Positions 1 through 7,480 of a DNA stretch of 15,984 bases are shown here, in pieces. Both the position numbers and the translations under genes were made by a program. The notes below the pieces were generated by a model. It was not told the DNA's origin. It ran no database searches and saw nothing but the letters and a program-made list of their open reading frames with translations. How positions within the stretch are numbered: position 1 is the stretch's first letter; every line of letters starts with the position of its first letter. This DNA is from an uncultured Lachnospiraceae bacterium. GTDB taxonomy: Bacteria; Bacillota_A; Clostridia; Lachnospirales; Lachnospiraceae. The stretch covers positions 1-15,984 of the forward strand of contig CAMWWF010000022.1 in assembly GCA_947177885.1 (NCBI GenBank), in the 5' to 3' direction.

Positions 1-4
1 GTTA

Positions 5-10
5 TATACT
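5..10 (+). promoter_or_regulatory. Putative -10 box of the importer operon
   Basis: TATACT matches the sigma-A -10 consensus at five of six positions. The -35 box would fall before the window start, so the promoter cannot be completed. Transcription would begin near position 17, giving a leader of roughly 70 bases before the lipoprotein gene at 90. Confidence 0.45.
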
Positions 11-26
11 ATGTAAGTACTTACAT
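11..26. promoter_or_regulatory. Perfect 16-bp palindrome, likely operator
   Basis: ATGTAAGTACTTACAT is identical to its reverse complement over all 16 bases. It directly follows the -10 box, so it would cover the predicted transcription start, the usual place for a repressor site. The central GTAC with T/A-rich flanks resembles GntR/AraR-type operators more than LacI-type ones, which usually centre on CG; this family guess is inference. No regulator gene lies in the window. Confidence 0.55.
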
Positions 27-89
27 TTTTGCAATATTAAAGTGTAAGCAAAACAAGCTTTTTTATGAGCGAAAACAGGAGGAAAAAAA

Positions 90-1892
90 ATGAAGAAGAA
101 GTTTTTGTCTGTTGCAACAGCTTCCGTACTCGCAGTTTCCATGCTGGCAGGCTGCGGCGGTGGCGATGATGGCAACGCATCAAGCAGTACCCCCCCCAGT
201 AGTGATTCCGGTTCTACAGCACAGTCCGAAGCACCTGCTGATTCCGGCAGCTCCGCTGCTGATTCCGGCAGTGACCTGCTCCCCGCATTGAGCGAGGCGG
301 AGCAGGGCAAGCCCGGTGCACTGTCTACACCCAGAAGCAGCTATGTACAGTATCCCTACGCGGACGGCGCAGGCGTGAAGCTTACATATTGGATGAGCGT
401 TCCCGGCAACGTTATGAACCATGCCGACACACCCGATTCCGTACAGATGACACAGTGGGCTCAGCGCTGGCAGGAGCTGACGGGTATTGAAGTAGAGTTC
501 CAGGGCCCTGCCACCACCAAGAGTGACGAGGTTACCACAGCGTTTAACCTGATGACCACCGGCAGCACTCTTCCCGATATTATTGAGTGGGAGTGGACAT
601 CCGGATATCCCGGAGGACCTTCCCAGGCAGAGGCAGACGGCGTAGTGATCTGGCTGGATGACCTGATCACCCCTGACGGTCCCGCGGCAGACCTCTGGCA
701 GTTTTTGCAGGACAATCCTTCCCTGGATACTTCCATTAAGACCGATGACGGTCATTACTACTGCTTCCCGTTCACCCGCGGCAGCGTGATGCTGACCACC
801 ACATCCGGTCCTGTTGTACGTAAGGATCTGGTAGAGGCGGCAGGCTACAAGGTAGAAGACCTGACCACCATCGACAAGTGGACAGAGATTATGACCGCCA
901 TGAAGGAGAACGGTGTGGAGCATCCTCTTTCCTTCGAGAGCACAAGCTACATGCTGAACATGATGCCCGGTGCATGGAGCTTCAGAAGCGGTATGTATGT
1001 ATCCGCTGAAGACGGCAAGGTGCATTATGGCCCTATGGAAGAGGGTTACAGAGATATGCTGGCACAGATCAAAGAGTGGATGGATGCAGGTCTGATCGAT
1101 CCCGATTCCGCTGAGTGGACCGGCGCTAACACCAAGGCAGATATCATGAATGGTGATTCCGCGATCTGCTACGGCGCACTTGGTTCCAGAATGGGTTCCT
1201 GGAATACCGCAGCATGGGCAGAGCCTGATACTTATGGCGCTGATTTCGAGCTGGTAGGCGTGAACTTCCCTGTTCTGACAGATGGTCAGAAAGTACAGTA
1301 CAGCGGCGGCTCTCCTGATTACGCGATCGGTTCCAAGGCACATGCGGCTATCACCGCAGACTGCAAGAATCCTGAGGTGGCAGCAGCATTCCTGAATTTC
1401 TGCTACAGTGAGGCAGGACATTATGAGATCAACTTCGGTGAGGAAGGCGTTGCTTACAACGGATTCGAGGAGACTTCCTACGGTACCGCAGCAAAATATG
1501 CTGATTCCATCATGAATGCTGAAAATATTGCAGTGGAAATGGCTCACTATGGCCGTGCAAATATGTCCGGTGCATTCGTTCAGGATCCCGGGTATATCCT
1601 TGGTTACTACGCAACCGAGCAGCAGAAGGCGGCAGTTTCCATGTGGTCTGCCAATGACGTGAGCGGCACAATGATGCCTCCTGTAACCATGACTCCCGAT
1701 GAGGCAGACGAGTATGCTAAGCTGAACTCCGTAGTGGATACTGCAGTTACCGAGTTCCGCGGCAAGGTTCTGAACGGTTCCAGCGATGTTGTGGCAGAGT
1801 GGGATGCGTATATTGCCCAGATCAAGGATCAGGGTGTTGATCGCATGATCGAGCTTCAGCAGGCTGCTCTTGACCGTTACAATGCGAGATAA
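90..1892 (+). CDS. ABC sugar-importer substrate-binding lipoprotein (CUT1, LplA/YtcQ-like)
   Basis: Extracellular receptor that would capture an oligosaccharide and hand it to the two permeases encoded next. The start at 90 follows AGGAGG at 77-82. The 600-residue product opens with a lysine-rich, hydrophobic signal peptide ending in the lipobox LAGC, so Cys22 should be lipidated and anchor it to the membrane. Residues 23 to about 65 form a Ser/Gly/Ala/Asp-rich linker containing a run of eight C at 190-197 and a 14-bp direct repeat (237-250, 258-271). The remainder is one long periplasmic-binding-like fold, typical in size for the large binding proteins paired with LplB/YtcP permeases. Substrate is not readable from sequence; the downstream GH28 gene suggests pectin oligosaccharides. 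Family confident, substrate inferred. Confidence 0.93.
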   Translation: MKKKFLSVATASVLAVSMLAGCGGGDDGNASSSTPPSSDSGSTAQSEAPADSGSSAADSGSDLLPALSEAEQGKPGALSTPRSSYVQYPYADGAGVKLTYWMSVPGNVMNHADTPDSVQMTQWAQRWQELTGIEVEFQGPATTKSDEVTTAFNLMTTGSTLPDIIEWEWTSGYPGGPSQAEADGVVIWLDDLITPDGPAADLWQFLQDNPSLDTSIKTDDGHYYCFPFTRGSVMLTTTSGPVVRKDLVEAAGYKVEDLTTIDKWTEIMTAMKENGVEHPLSFESTSYMLNMMPGAWSFRSGMYVSAEDGKVHYGPMEEGYRDMLAQIKEWMDAGLIDPDSAEWTGANTKADIMNGDSAICYGALGSRMGSWNTAAWAEPDTYGADFELVGVNFPVLTDGQKVQYSGGSPDYAIGSKAHAAITADCKNPEVAAAFLNFCYSEAGHYEINFGEEGVAYNGFEETSYGTAAKYADSIMNAENIAVEMAHYGRANMSGAFVQDPGYILGYYATEQQKAAVSMWSANDVSGTMMPPVTMTPDEADEYAKLNSVVDTAVTEFRGKVLNGSSDVVAEWDAYIAQIKDQGVDRMIELQQAALDRYNAR

Positions 1893-1924
1893 ATCTGCAG
1901 CATATAAAATTAAGAGGTAAAAAT

Positions 1925-1967
1925 CAGGAAAGTCAGCTACCGCTCAGGCAGCAGCTGGCTTTTCCTG
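1925..1967 (+). promoter_or_regulatory. Intercistronic hairpin between binding protein and permeases
   Basis: The arm 1925-1938 pairs with 1953-1967 through a 14-bp stem with one G-U pair and one bulged T, around a 14-base loop. No T-run follows, so a complete terminator is unlikely. Such hairpins after binding-protein genes usually protect the upstream mRNA or cause partial termination, giving more binding protein than permease. It lies in the 102-base gap between the two genes. Confidence 0.7.
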
Positions 1968-1994
1968 TCTCTATAATTGGTAGGAGGGTTGTGC

Positions 1995-2954
1995 ATGGGA
2001 AAAGACAAGGTTTCTGCACCGGCGAAGGCTCAGGTCAGACGGAAGACCGATTGGGCAAGGACATGGAAGATCATCAGAAAGAATAAAGCGGTTTATTTTA
2101 TGCTTCTTCCCGTTATTCTTTATTACGTATTGTTCCATTATAAACCGATGTATGGTGTTATCATTGCCTTTATGGACTACAATCCCAGAAGAGGCATAGA
2201 TTTTAATGATTGGGTGGGGTTGCAGCATTTCAAGGATTTCTTTACCGGTTACTATTTCGGACGTCTGCTTGCGAATACCTTGAAGCTGAGTTTTGCAACT
2301 TTATTGATCGGATTCCCCATTCCCATTATATTGGCGCTGCTGATCAATGAGCTGCGCAGTAAGAAATTTTCCAAGATTGTTCAGAGTATCACTTATATGC
2401 CCCATTTCGTATCTATGGTGGTATTGTGTGCGATGGTTCGCCAGTTTGTAGGCGGAAATGGTTTCATCACAGCGTTTATGTCGCTTTTCGGATACGAGGG
2501 CGGTAATCTGTTGGCCAACGGAAAATATTGGATTCCCATATACGTTGTCTCCAATATCTGGCAGGGCGCAGGCTGGGGTTCTATCGTGTATCTGGCGGCG
2601 CTGACCAGTATTGATTCCCAGCTGTATGACGCGGCTAAGGTGGATGGCGCGAACCGTTGGAAGCAGACGATCCATGTTACGATTCCCAGTATTCTTCCCA
2701 CCATCATCATTATGCTGATCATGCGTGTGGGTCAGATCATGGGTATCGGATATGAGAAGACGCTCTTGTTGTATAATGAAGGAATCTATGATGTGGCTGA
2801 TATTATTTCAACCTATGTATATAGAATGGGTCTGTTGAACAGACAGTTCTCCTTCTCGACAGCAGTAGGTCTGTTTAACTCGGTAGTCAACTTCGCTCTG
2901 GTTATCATTGCGAACCAGATCAGTAAGAAGACTACGGAAACAAGTTTGTGGTAA
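1995..2954 (+). CDS. ABC sugar-importer permease, LplB-like (CUT1)
   Basis: First membrane subunit of the importer. I chose ATG at 1995 over the upstream in-frame TTG at 1977 because AGGAGGG at 1982-1988 sits 6 bases before it; this gives 319 residues, normal for the family. About six membrane helices are visible, the first at residues 32-48 after a basic cytoplasmic tail. The EAA loop that docks on the ATPase is at about 212-231 (DAAKVDGANRW, ending in a conserved IP). The short basic N-terminus and the region around residues 120-140 (INELRSKKFSK, then ITYMPHFVS) are typical of LplB-type permeases. It is in one operon with the flanking genes. No ATPase gene is nearby; in Bacillus such importers share MsmX. 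Confidence 0.93.
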   Translation: MGKDKVSAPAKAQVRRKTDWARTWKIIRKNKAVYFMLLPVILYYVLFHYKPMYGVIIAFMDYNPRRGIDFNDWVGLQHFKDFFTGYYFGRLLANTLKLSFATLLIGFPIPIILALLINELRSKKFSKIVQSITYMPHFVSMVVLCAMVRQFVGGNGFITAFMSLFGYEGGNLLANGKYWIPIYVVSNIWQGAGWGSIVYLAALTSIDSQLYDAAKVDGANRWKQTIHVTIPSILPTIIIMLIMRVGQIMGIGYEKTLLLYNEGIYDVADIISTYVYRMGLLNRQFSFSTAVGLFNSVVNFALVIIANQISKKTTETSLW

Positions 2955-2969
2955 GGGAGGCGAGATAAT

Positions 2970-3890
2970 ATGGCAAAAAAAGATAGAGATATGATGGATT
3001 CTGCCCCCAAGGTGAAGCTCAGCCGCGGTGAACGTATTTTTGGTGTGTTTAATATCATTATCCTTTCGCTGTTTACAATAGCCTGCCTTTATCCGTTCTG
3101 GTATGTTATTGTGGCGTCCTTCAGTGAATCAAACCTGCTGATGTCACACCCCGAGGCGCTTATGCTGCCCCTGGGCTGGAGTACAAAGGCTTATGAGTAT
3201 GTATTTAACACAAAGGCGATCTGGACCGGTTACGGCAACACGATCTTCTATGTGGTTGTAGGTACGGCTATTAATATTTTCATGACCCTGCTTGCAGCGT
3301 ATTTCCTTTCCAGAAAAAATCTGCCCGGCAAGACATTTTTTACCATTTTTATTATGTTCACAATGTACTTCTCAGGCGGTATGATTCCCGGATATCTGAA
3401 TATCCAGGATCTGCATCTGTACAATACGCGTTGGGTACTCCTTCTGCACGGTGCATTGAGCACTTATAATTTGATCATTATGAGAACCGCTATGTCAGGT
3501 ATTGATGATTCGCTTACGGAATCCGCCATGCTGGACGGCGCAGGGCATATGACCATACTGTGGAAGATCCTGGTGCCTCTGTGTAAGGCAACTATCGCCG
3601 TACTGGTATTGTACTACGGTGTTGCTCACTGGAATTCATGGTTCCCGGCTTTCATCTACCTGGATGACGATGCGAAGGGTAAGACAATGCAGCCTTTGCA
3701 GATTGTATTGCGGCGTATTCTGATCCTGACGGATATGACGGATACGGGTGGTGCCGAAGATGCAGCTCAGATCGCAGAGACGATCAAGTACGCGACCATT
3801 ATCGTTTCCACAGTGCCTATTTTGTGTCTGTATCCTTTCCTGCAGAAGTATTTCACAAAGGGCGTAATGGTTGGCGCGGTAAAGGGCTAA
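2970..3890 (+). CDS. ABC sugar-importer permease, YtcP-like (CUT1)
   Basis: Second membrane subunit, forming a heterodimeric channel with the preceding permease. Translation starts at 2970 after GGGAGG at 2955-2960, which directly follows the stop codon of the first permease, so the two are tightly co-translated. The 306 residues contain about six helices, the first near residues 24-50. The EAA loop is at about 184-203 (ESAMLDGAGHM...LVP). The C-terminus (YPFLQKYFTKGVMVGAVKG) is the hallmark ending of YtcP-type permeases. It is the last gene of the operon; a strong terminator lies 38 bases beyond the stop. Confidence 0.93.
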   Translation: MAKKDRDMMDSAPKVKLSRGERIFGVFNIIILSLFTIACLYPFWYVIVASFSESNLLMSHPEALMLPLGWSTKAYEYVFNTKAIWTGYGNTIFYVVVGTAINIFMTLLAAYFLSRKNLPGKTFFTIFIMFTMYFSGGMIPGYLNIQDLHLYNTRWVLLLHGALSTYNLIIMRTAMSGIDDSLTESAMLDGAGHMTILWKILVPLCKATIAVLVLYYGVAHWNSWFPAFIYLDDDAKGKTMQPLQIVLRRILILTDMTDTGGAEDAAQIAETIKYATIIVSTVPILCLYPFLQKYFTKGVMVGAVKG

Positions 3891-3928
3891 GGAATCACTG
3901 TCTGATCATTGTATTCATTATTACAAGA

Positions 3929-3960
3929 AAAAGGGTGCCTGAAGCTTCAGGTACCCTTTT
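3929..3960. terminator. Bidirectional intrinsic terminator shared by convergent genes
   Basis: The arms 3929-3944 and 3945-3960 pair along 16 bp with a single G-T wobble; the innermost pairs must open to form a loop. The outer end is four A on one side and four T on the other, so it works as stem plus T-run on both strands. It ends the importer operon, and on the minus strand it contains the last codons and the TGA (3947-3949) of the nuclease-family gene. Confidence 0.88.
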
Positions 3961-5089
3961 CATATTGCATCAGCAAAGCTCGGAGCCTTTCAATCTCAGA
4001 GTCCTTTTTTGAAATCTCAGAGTCCTTTTTTGAAATCTCGGAGTCCTTTTTGGATAGCTCGGAGATTTTTTCGGATAGTTCGGAATTCATTTCGGAAATC
4101 TCGGATTTTGTTTGAGACAGCTCCGCTTTCTTTTCGTGTAACTCGGAATTCAGTCTGGCCATCTCAGCTTTCAGCTCATCTACCATATATTCAATGGCGT
4201 TTTGGTCCATAATGCGCAGTGCGTCAGAAAACATAGTGATCAACTCCTTTGGCTTGTAACGAAATTTTACGATGTCCTGGTACAATTCTTGAAAGAACGG
4301 ATATTGTTTCATAATGTGCAGAATATCTTCCGGGCGGTCAGAACCAAGAAAGTACATCCATGCATCCAATTCTGTGATTTCATTATGTTCCATTTCCCGG
4401 AAAATATCAAGTGCAATATAGATAAAATTTTCGATTTGCTCGGTCTTCAGACCGGTATCAAAAATAAATTGCGAGCGATGTATGTATTCCGTGGAGTATT
4501 CATGAAAAGCGGAGGAGCTGTTCTCCATGAGAACAATGATACATATGGGTTTGATGTGGCGGTAAGAAAATTTCCGCTTTTGATTTTTGTAGCGTTCTTT
4601 AACCATGTCGTACTGTCTGACCAGCAGGTCGGCTCCATAGCAAAAGCTCCTCTGGATGGGAAAATCATACCCGATTCGCTGCATTTCCACATTTACCAGA
4701 CTGTTATCAGAAAGCTGTGCCAATATATCCATAATGATCAGAGAACTGTTTTCAGATATACGTCGGCGCTCCCGTGGCAGAATTTCTTTTACCGTCACGC
4801 TTTGCTTCAAAATACAGGAAAGCAGGCGACTGAGACGATCCGGATGCGTATCAGGGTCAAAAATGTGCAGAAAAAAGGGATCATATGTAACCTTCAACCC
4901 TCTGTTTCCCATGCAGAAGCCGAGAAAAGCCTCCTGTTCCTGCGTGGACAGCATCTGAAAAGCGGCGTTGGTTCCGGCATCGCCTGTGATCTGGCGCATG
5001 ATGTCAGCTCTGAGTCTCGGTTCACCAAGGGCCTGTGGAAGCGGCGGTATCTCCGGAAAGATCAGGGATGAGTCATAAAATTGCGGCAT
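3947..5089 (-). CDS. PD-(D/E)XK nuclease-family protein (Rpn/PDDEXK_2-like) with coiled-coil tail
   Basis: 380 residues. ATG at 5089 was chosen over an in-frame ATG at 5110 because AGGAGG (5095-5100) sits 5 bases before it and nothing precedes the other. The N-terminal half matches the PDDEXK_2 type (relatives are annotated as Rpn recombination-promoting nucleases or transposase-like proteins): MDILAQ with Asp121 and VNVEMQ with Glu135 and Gln137 look like an intact active site, followed by the usual ICIIVLMEN strand. The middle is helical. From about residue 303 to 370 a Ser/Glu/Lys-rich heptad pattern (SEISKKD repeated) predicts a long coiled coil, probably for oligomerisation. It is oriented against its neighbours, with its own promoter, and is unlikely to belong to sugar metabolism. 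DNA cleavage is inferred from family. Confidence 0.82.
   Translation of the reverse strand: MPQFYDSSLIFPEIPPLPQALGEPRLRADIMRQITGDAGTNAAFQMLSTQEQEAFLGFCMGNRGLKVTYDPFFLHIFDPDTHPDRLSRLLSCILKQSVTVKEILPRERRRISENSSLIIMDILAQLSDNSLVNVEMQRIGYDFPIQRSFCYGADLLVRQYDMVKERYKNQKRKFSYRHIKPICIIVLMENSSSAFHEYSTEYIHRSQFIFDTGLKTEQIENFIYIALDIFREMEHNEITELDAWMYFLGSDRPEDILHIMKQYPFFQELYQDIVKFRYKPKELITMFSDALRIMDQNAIEYMVDELKAEMARLNSELHEKKAELSQTKSEISEMNSELSEKISELSKKDSEISKKDSEISKKDSEIERLRALLMQYEKGT
3996..4184. repeat. Nine degenerate 21-bp tandem repeats encoding heptads
   Basis: Nine consecutive 21-base units run from 3996 to 4184, most beginning TCGGA or TCAGA on the plus strand; a partial unit lies at 3980-3995. The first two units (3996-4016, 4017-4037) are identical and the third is close, while later ones diverge. 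Each unit equals one coiled-coil heptad of the minus-strand protein, so gain or loss of a unit keeps the reading frame. The gradient suggests recent growth at the C-terminal end. Confidence 0.85.
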
Positions 5090-5094
5090 AGGTA

Positions 5095-5100
5095 CCTCCT
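5095..5100 (-). promoter_or_regulatory. Ribosome binding site fixing the nuclease-family start
   Basis: On the minus strand AGGAGG is followed by TACCT and ATG at 5089. This consensus site selects the downstream of two in-frame ATGs. Confidence 0.85.
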
Positions 5101-5183
5101 TATATTTCATAAATGGTTAAGGGATATTTGGTGAAACACCGAAGACCCTGTTGATGCTTTTGCAAAGCAGTAAAGATAATACT

Positions 5184-5212
5184 ATAATAATGTAACATGA
5201 AGCTCCTGTCAA
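5184..5212 (-). promoter_or_regulatory. Sigma-A-type promoter of the nuclease-family gene
   Basis: On the minus strand TTGACA (5207-5212), a perfect -35, is separated by 17 bases from TATTAT (5184-5189), five of six to consensus. Transcription would begin near 5177, leaving a leader of about 88 bases. It is the strongest-looking promoter in the window. Confidence 0.72.
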
Positions 5213-5218
5213 TAGGCA

Positions 5219-5237
5219 GATCAAAAGATGATCAAAA
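5219..5237 (+). promoter_or_regulatory. Paired direct repeat upstream of the propeller-gene promoter
   Basis: GATCAAAA occurs at 5219-5226 and again at 5230-5237, an 11-bp period (one helical turn), ending 5 bases before the -35 box at 5243. This placement suits an activator of AraC type. It could be chance in AT-rich DNA. It sits just outside the -35 of the divergent promoter, so it could affect both. Confidence 0.3.
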
Positions 5238-5242
5238 TCTGA

Positions 5243-5271
5243 TTGCCACTGGGAATACAAAAGGATATACT
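5243..5271 (+). promoter_or_regulatory. Sigma-A-type promoter for the propeller gene
   Basis: TTGCCA (5243-5248) and TATACT (5266-5271) are spaced by 17 bases. Transcription would begin near 5278, about 35 bases before the start codon at 5313. It is divergent from the nuclease-family promoter at 5184-5212. Confidence 0.65.
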
Positions 5272-5312
5272 GATAGAAACAGGGATTTGCAGATCATGAA
5301 AGGTATGGAACA

Positions 5313-7337
5313 ATGAAAAAAGACAGGATATTGTGCAAAGAAGATTTTTTGGATTTTCCTATAGGGGAATTTCCTTTTGACCCGGAACACACGGCGGCGG
5401 GAGAATACCATTATATCGTGGCGGAAGGCCGGTTTGGCAGCTGGGTGGATCAGGTCTGTAATTATACATATAATGGGACGGGGCCCAGTTGGATCATCAC
5501 GGAGCAGGACGGAGTTCACTATATGGAATCCATGCGTATTGAGAAAAACCGTCCTCATCGCATGTTTCCCACTCTGGAGACGGGGGACAGGCTTTGGAAA
5601 AATTATGAAGTTTCCGTAAGGGTACAGAGATTATCCCAAAAAGGAACAGCGGGGCTTGCATTTTGCATGAATAACAGTATAGATACGTTAGTTTTTGCAC
5701 TGCGGGATAAGAGCAGAGCGGAGCTTTCCTATCGTCATAAGGAAGAGCTGATCGTATTGGCGGAGTGTGAGTTTATCCATGATTGTGATACTTTGTATGA
5801 TCTGAGAGCAGACTGTAATGGAAAAAGGATCGACTGTTATGTGAATGGAACATTATTGCTGCAGGCTGAGAGTGAACTGGCGGAACGGGGCGGAAAGATT
5901 GGGATCACGGCGGACTGTCCTACCCGGTTTACAGATGTGGCTGCTGCGGTTGCGCAGGAGGAGGTATTGTCACTTCATAGAAGGCAGGAAGAGAAGAAGA
6001 AACAGGAAATGACAGAAATGTCATGTCATCCCCGGATGAAATTATGGAAAAAGATCGATCTGCATGACTTCGGCACCTCCAGGCAGGTCCGCTTCGGACA
6101 TTTGACAGGTACCGGACAGTGGCATGTGGTTCTGGCACAGATGCAGAAACGTGTCAGCAGAGATGCGTATGGATTTATCAGCTGTCTTACAGCTATTGAC
6201 CTTGAGGGAAATGTTCTCTGGCAGCTGGGGGAACCTTCCGGGAACAGCAGCAGGCTGGGAAAGGTGTCCGCGGATATGCCTTTGCAGGTGTACGATATTG
6301 ATGGGGACGGAGCGGATGAGGTCATCGTGGGAAGAAACTTTGAGATACAGATTCTGGAGGGTGCCACAGGACGGGTGAAAAAGTCGGTAAAAACGCCTTA
6401 TTCCGATGAAGATGACAGTACACTGATCGGTGTGCCCTTTAACGTGTATGCCTTTGAAAGGATCAATCCTGACGGTATCCGAATCTGCAATTTCAGGGGA
6501 AAGGACAGACCGGCGGATATCCTGATCAAGGACCGGTACTGCAGAATATATGCGTTGGACGAGGATCTGAATCTGTTGTGGCGATATCAGAGTGACAAGA
6601 ATACGGGACATTGTCCTCTGCCCGTGGACATCAACGGTGACGGAAGAGACGAGGTGCTTGTCGGCTATGATATGCTCAGTGCAGAGGGGGAAAAGCTGTG
6701 GAGCTATCCTGTCACAAAAGATCATACGGACGAGATCGTCATGGGGAAATTCAGAGGTGACGGCAAAGGATATTTTGCCTGTGTATCAGGAACACAGGGT
6801 TTCTTTATCGGTGACTTTGAGGGAAATATTGTGGCCAGGGATATGATAGGTCATGCCCAGAGAGTCAGCGTGGCACATTACTGTAAAGACCGGGAAGGCT
6901 TTCAGATCGCGGTGACCAATTTTTGGGGACATCAGGGAGTCATTTATCTCTATGATGCAGATGGGAACCAGATCTGGGAGATGGAAAATGAGATGAACGG
7001 CAATCTGGTGACGCCGGTGAACTGGGACGGCAGCGGTGTGGAACTGATCCTCACCAATGCGGATGCGGAAAAAGGCGGATTGCTGAACGGCGACGGTGTA
7101 CGGACAGTGGCGTTTCCCGACGACGGCCATCCCACACTCTGCTGTGAAGCAATCAATCTGTTCGGGGATGAGAGGGAAGAACTGGTATGCTGGGATCATC
7201 ACAGTATGTATATTTATACCCAGGAGGACAATCCTGTGCCTCAGACATACCATCCTGTGAAGTTCCCTCATTATAATGCATCTAACTATAGAGGAGAATA
7301 TGCGTATCCGGACGGCAGTTACATTGATTTTTCATAA
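5313..7337 (+). CDS. LamG-like plus FG-GAP beta-propeller protein, putative pectin-active enzyme
   Basis: 674 residues, no signal peptide or membrane helix, so cytoplasmic. Residues 1 to about 215 look like a concanavalin/LamG-type jelly roll as found in sugar-binding or DUF1080-like domains (KNYEVSVRVQRL, GTAGLAFCMN, YVNGTLLLQAE, GKIGITAD). A charged linker (about 215-240) leads to a beta-propeller with calcium-loop FG-GAP motifs: DIDGDGADEVIVG at 328, DINGDGRDEVLVG at 439 and NWDGSGVELILTN at 570. Such motifs occur in PL11 rhamnogalacturonan lyases, but I cannot confirm that family or name catalytic residues. Beside GH28 a role in rhamnogalacturonan oligosaccharide breakdown is plausible; a non-catalytic role is possible. 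The ribosome site is weak (AAGG at 5299-5303), and no better start is in frame. Confidence 0.8.
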   Translation: MKKDRILCKEDFLDFPIGEFPFDPEHTAAGEYHYIVAEGRFGSWVDQVCNYTYNGTGPSWIITEQDGVHYMESMRIEKNRPHRMFPTLETGDRLWKNYEVSVRVQRLSQKGTAGLAFCMNNSIDTLVFALRDKSRAELSYRHKEELIVLAECEFIHDCDTLYDLRADCNGKRIDCYVNGTLLLQAESELAERGGKIGITADCPTRFTDVAAAVAQEEVLSLHRRQEEKKKQEMTEMSCHPRMKLWKKIDLHDFGTSRQVRFGHLTGTGQWHVVLAQMQKRVSRDAYGFISCLTAIDLEGNVLWQLGEPSGNSSRLGKVSADMPLQVYDIDGDGADEVIVGRNFEIQILEGATGRVKKSVKTPYSDEDDSTLIGVPFNVYAFERINPDGIRICNFRGKDRPADILIKDRYCRIYALDEDLNLLWRYQSDKNTGHCPLPVDINGDGRDEVLVGYDMLSAEGEKLWSYPVTKDHTDEIVMGKFRGDGKGYFACVSGTQGFFIGDFEGNIVARDMIGHAQRVSVAHYCKDREGFQIAVTNFWGHQGVIYLYDADGNQIWEMENEMNGNLVTPVNWDGSGVELILTNADAEKGGLLNGDGVRTVAFPDDGHPTLCCEAINLFGDEREELVCWDHHSMYIYTQEDNPVPQTYHPVKFPHYNASNYRGEYAYPDGSYIDFS

Positions 7338-7480
7338 GGTGCCTGTGTTTGTGCAGATCCCAGGCATAAACAAATATATTGAAAAGGAACCGCGGACAGA
7401 TCAGATCATATATCCGATCAGAAGGATGTCCGAAGGATTACAAATACAGTATTTTTGCCTCATATCAAACAATAAAACTG
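7338..7480 (+). other. Intergenic stretch with GATCA repeats and inverted repeats
   Basis: No gene is supported here. TGCCTG near the left end can pair with CAGGCA about 15 bases on, a weak stem without T-run that might partly end the propeller transcript. CGGACA (7393-7398) is inverted as TGTCCG (7427-7432), and between them GATCA occurs at 7399, 7404 and 7416. These may be regulator sites for the promoter at 7481-7509, with low certainty. Confidence 0.3.

Noticed and set aside
180..1547. 455-codon open frame on the minus strand inside the lipoprotein gene
   Set aside because: Shadow of a well-supported gene; Cys/His-rich low-quality product, no ribosome site and no recognisable domain.
3996..4184. 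Noncoding minisatellite
   Set aside because: The 21-bp units are in frame within the nuclease-family gene and encode regular heptads, so they are coding repeats.
4202..5071. 289-codon plus-strand frame opposite the nuclease-family gene
   Set aside because: The minus strand has the family motifs, promoter and ribosome site; the plus frame lacks all of these.
3947..5089. Insertion sequence carrying a transposase
   Set aside because: The protein belongs to the PDDEXK_2/Rpn type, sometimes labelled transposase, but no terminal inverted repeats or target-site duplication are visible around the gene.
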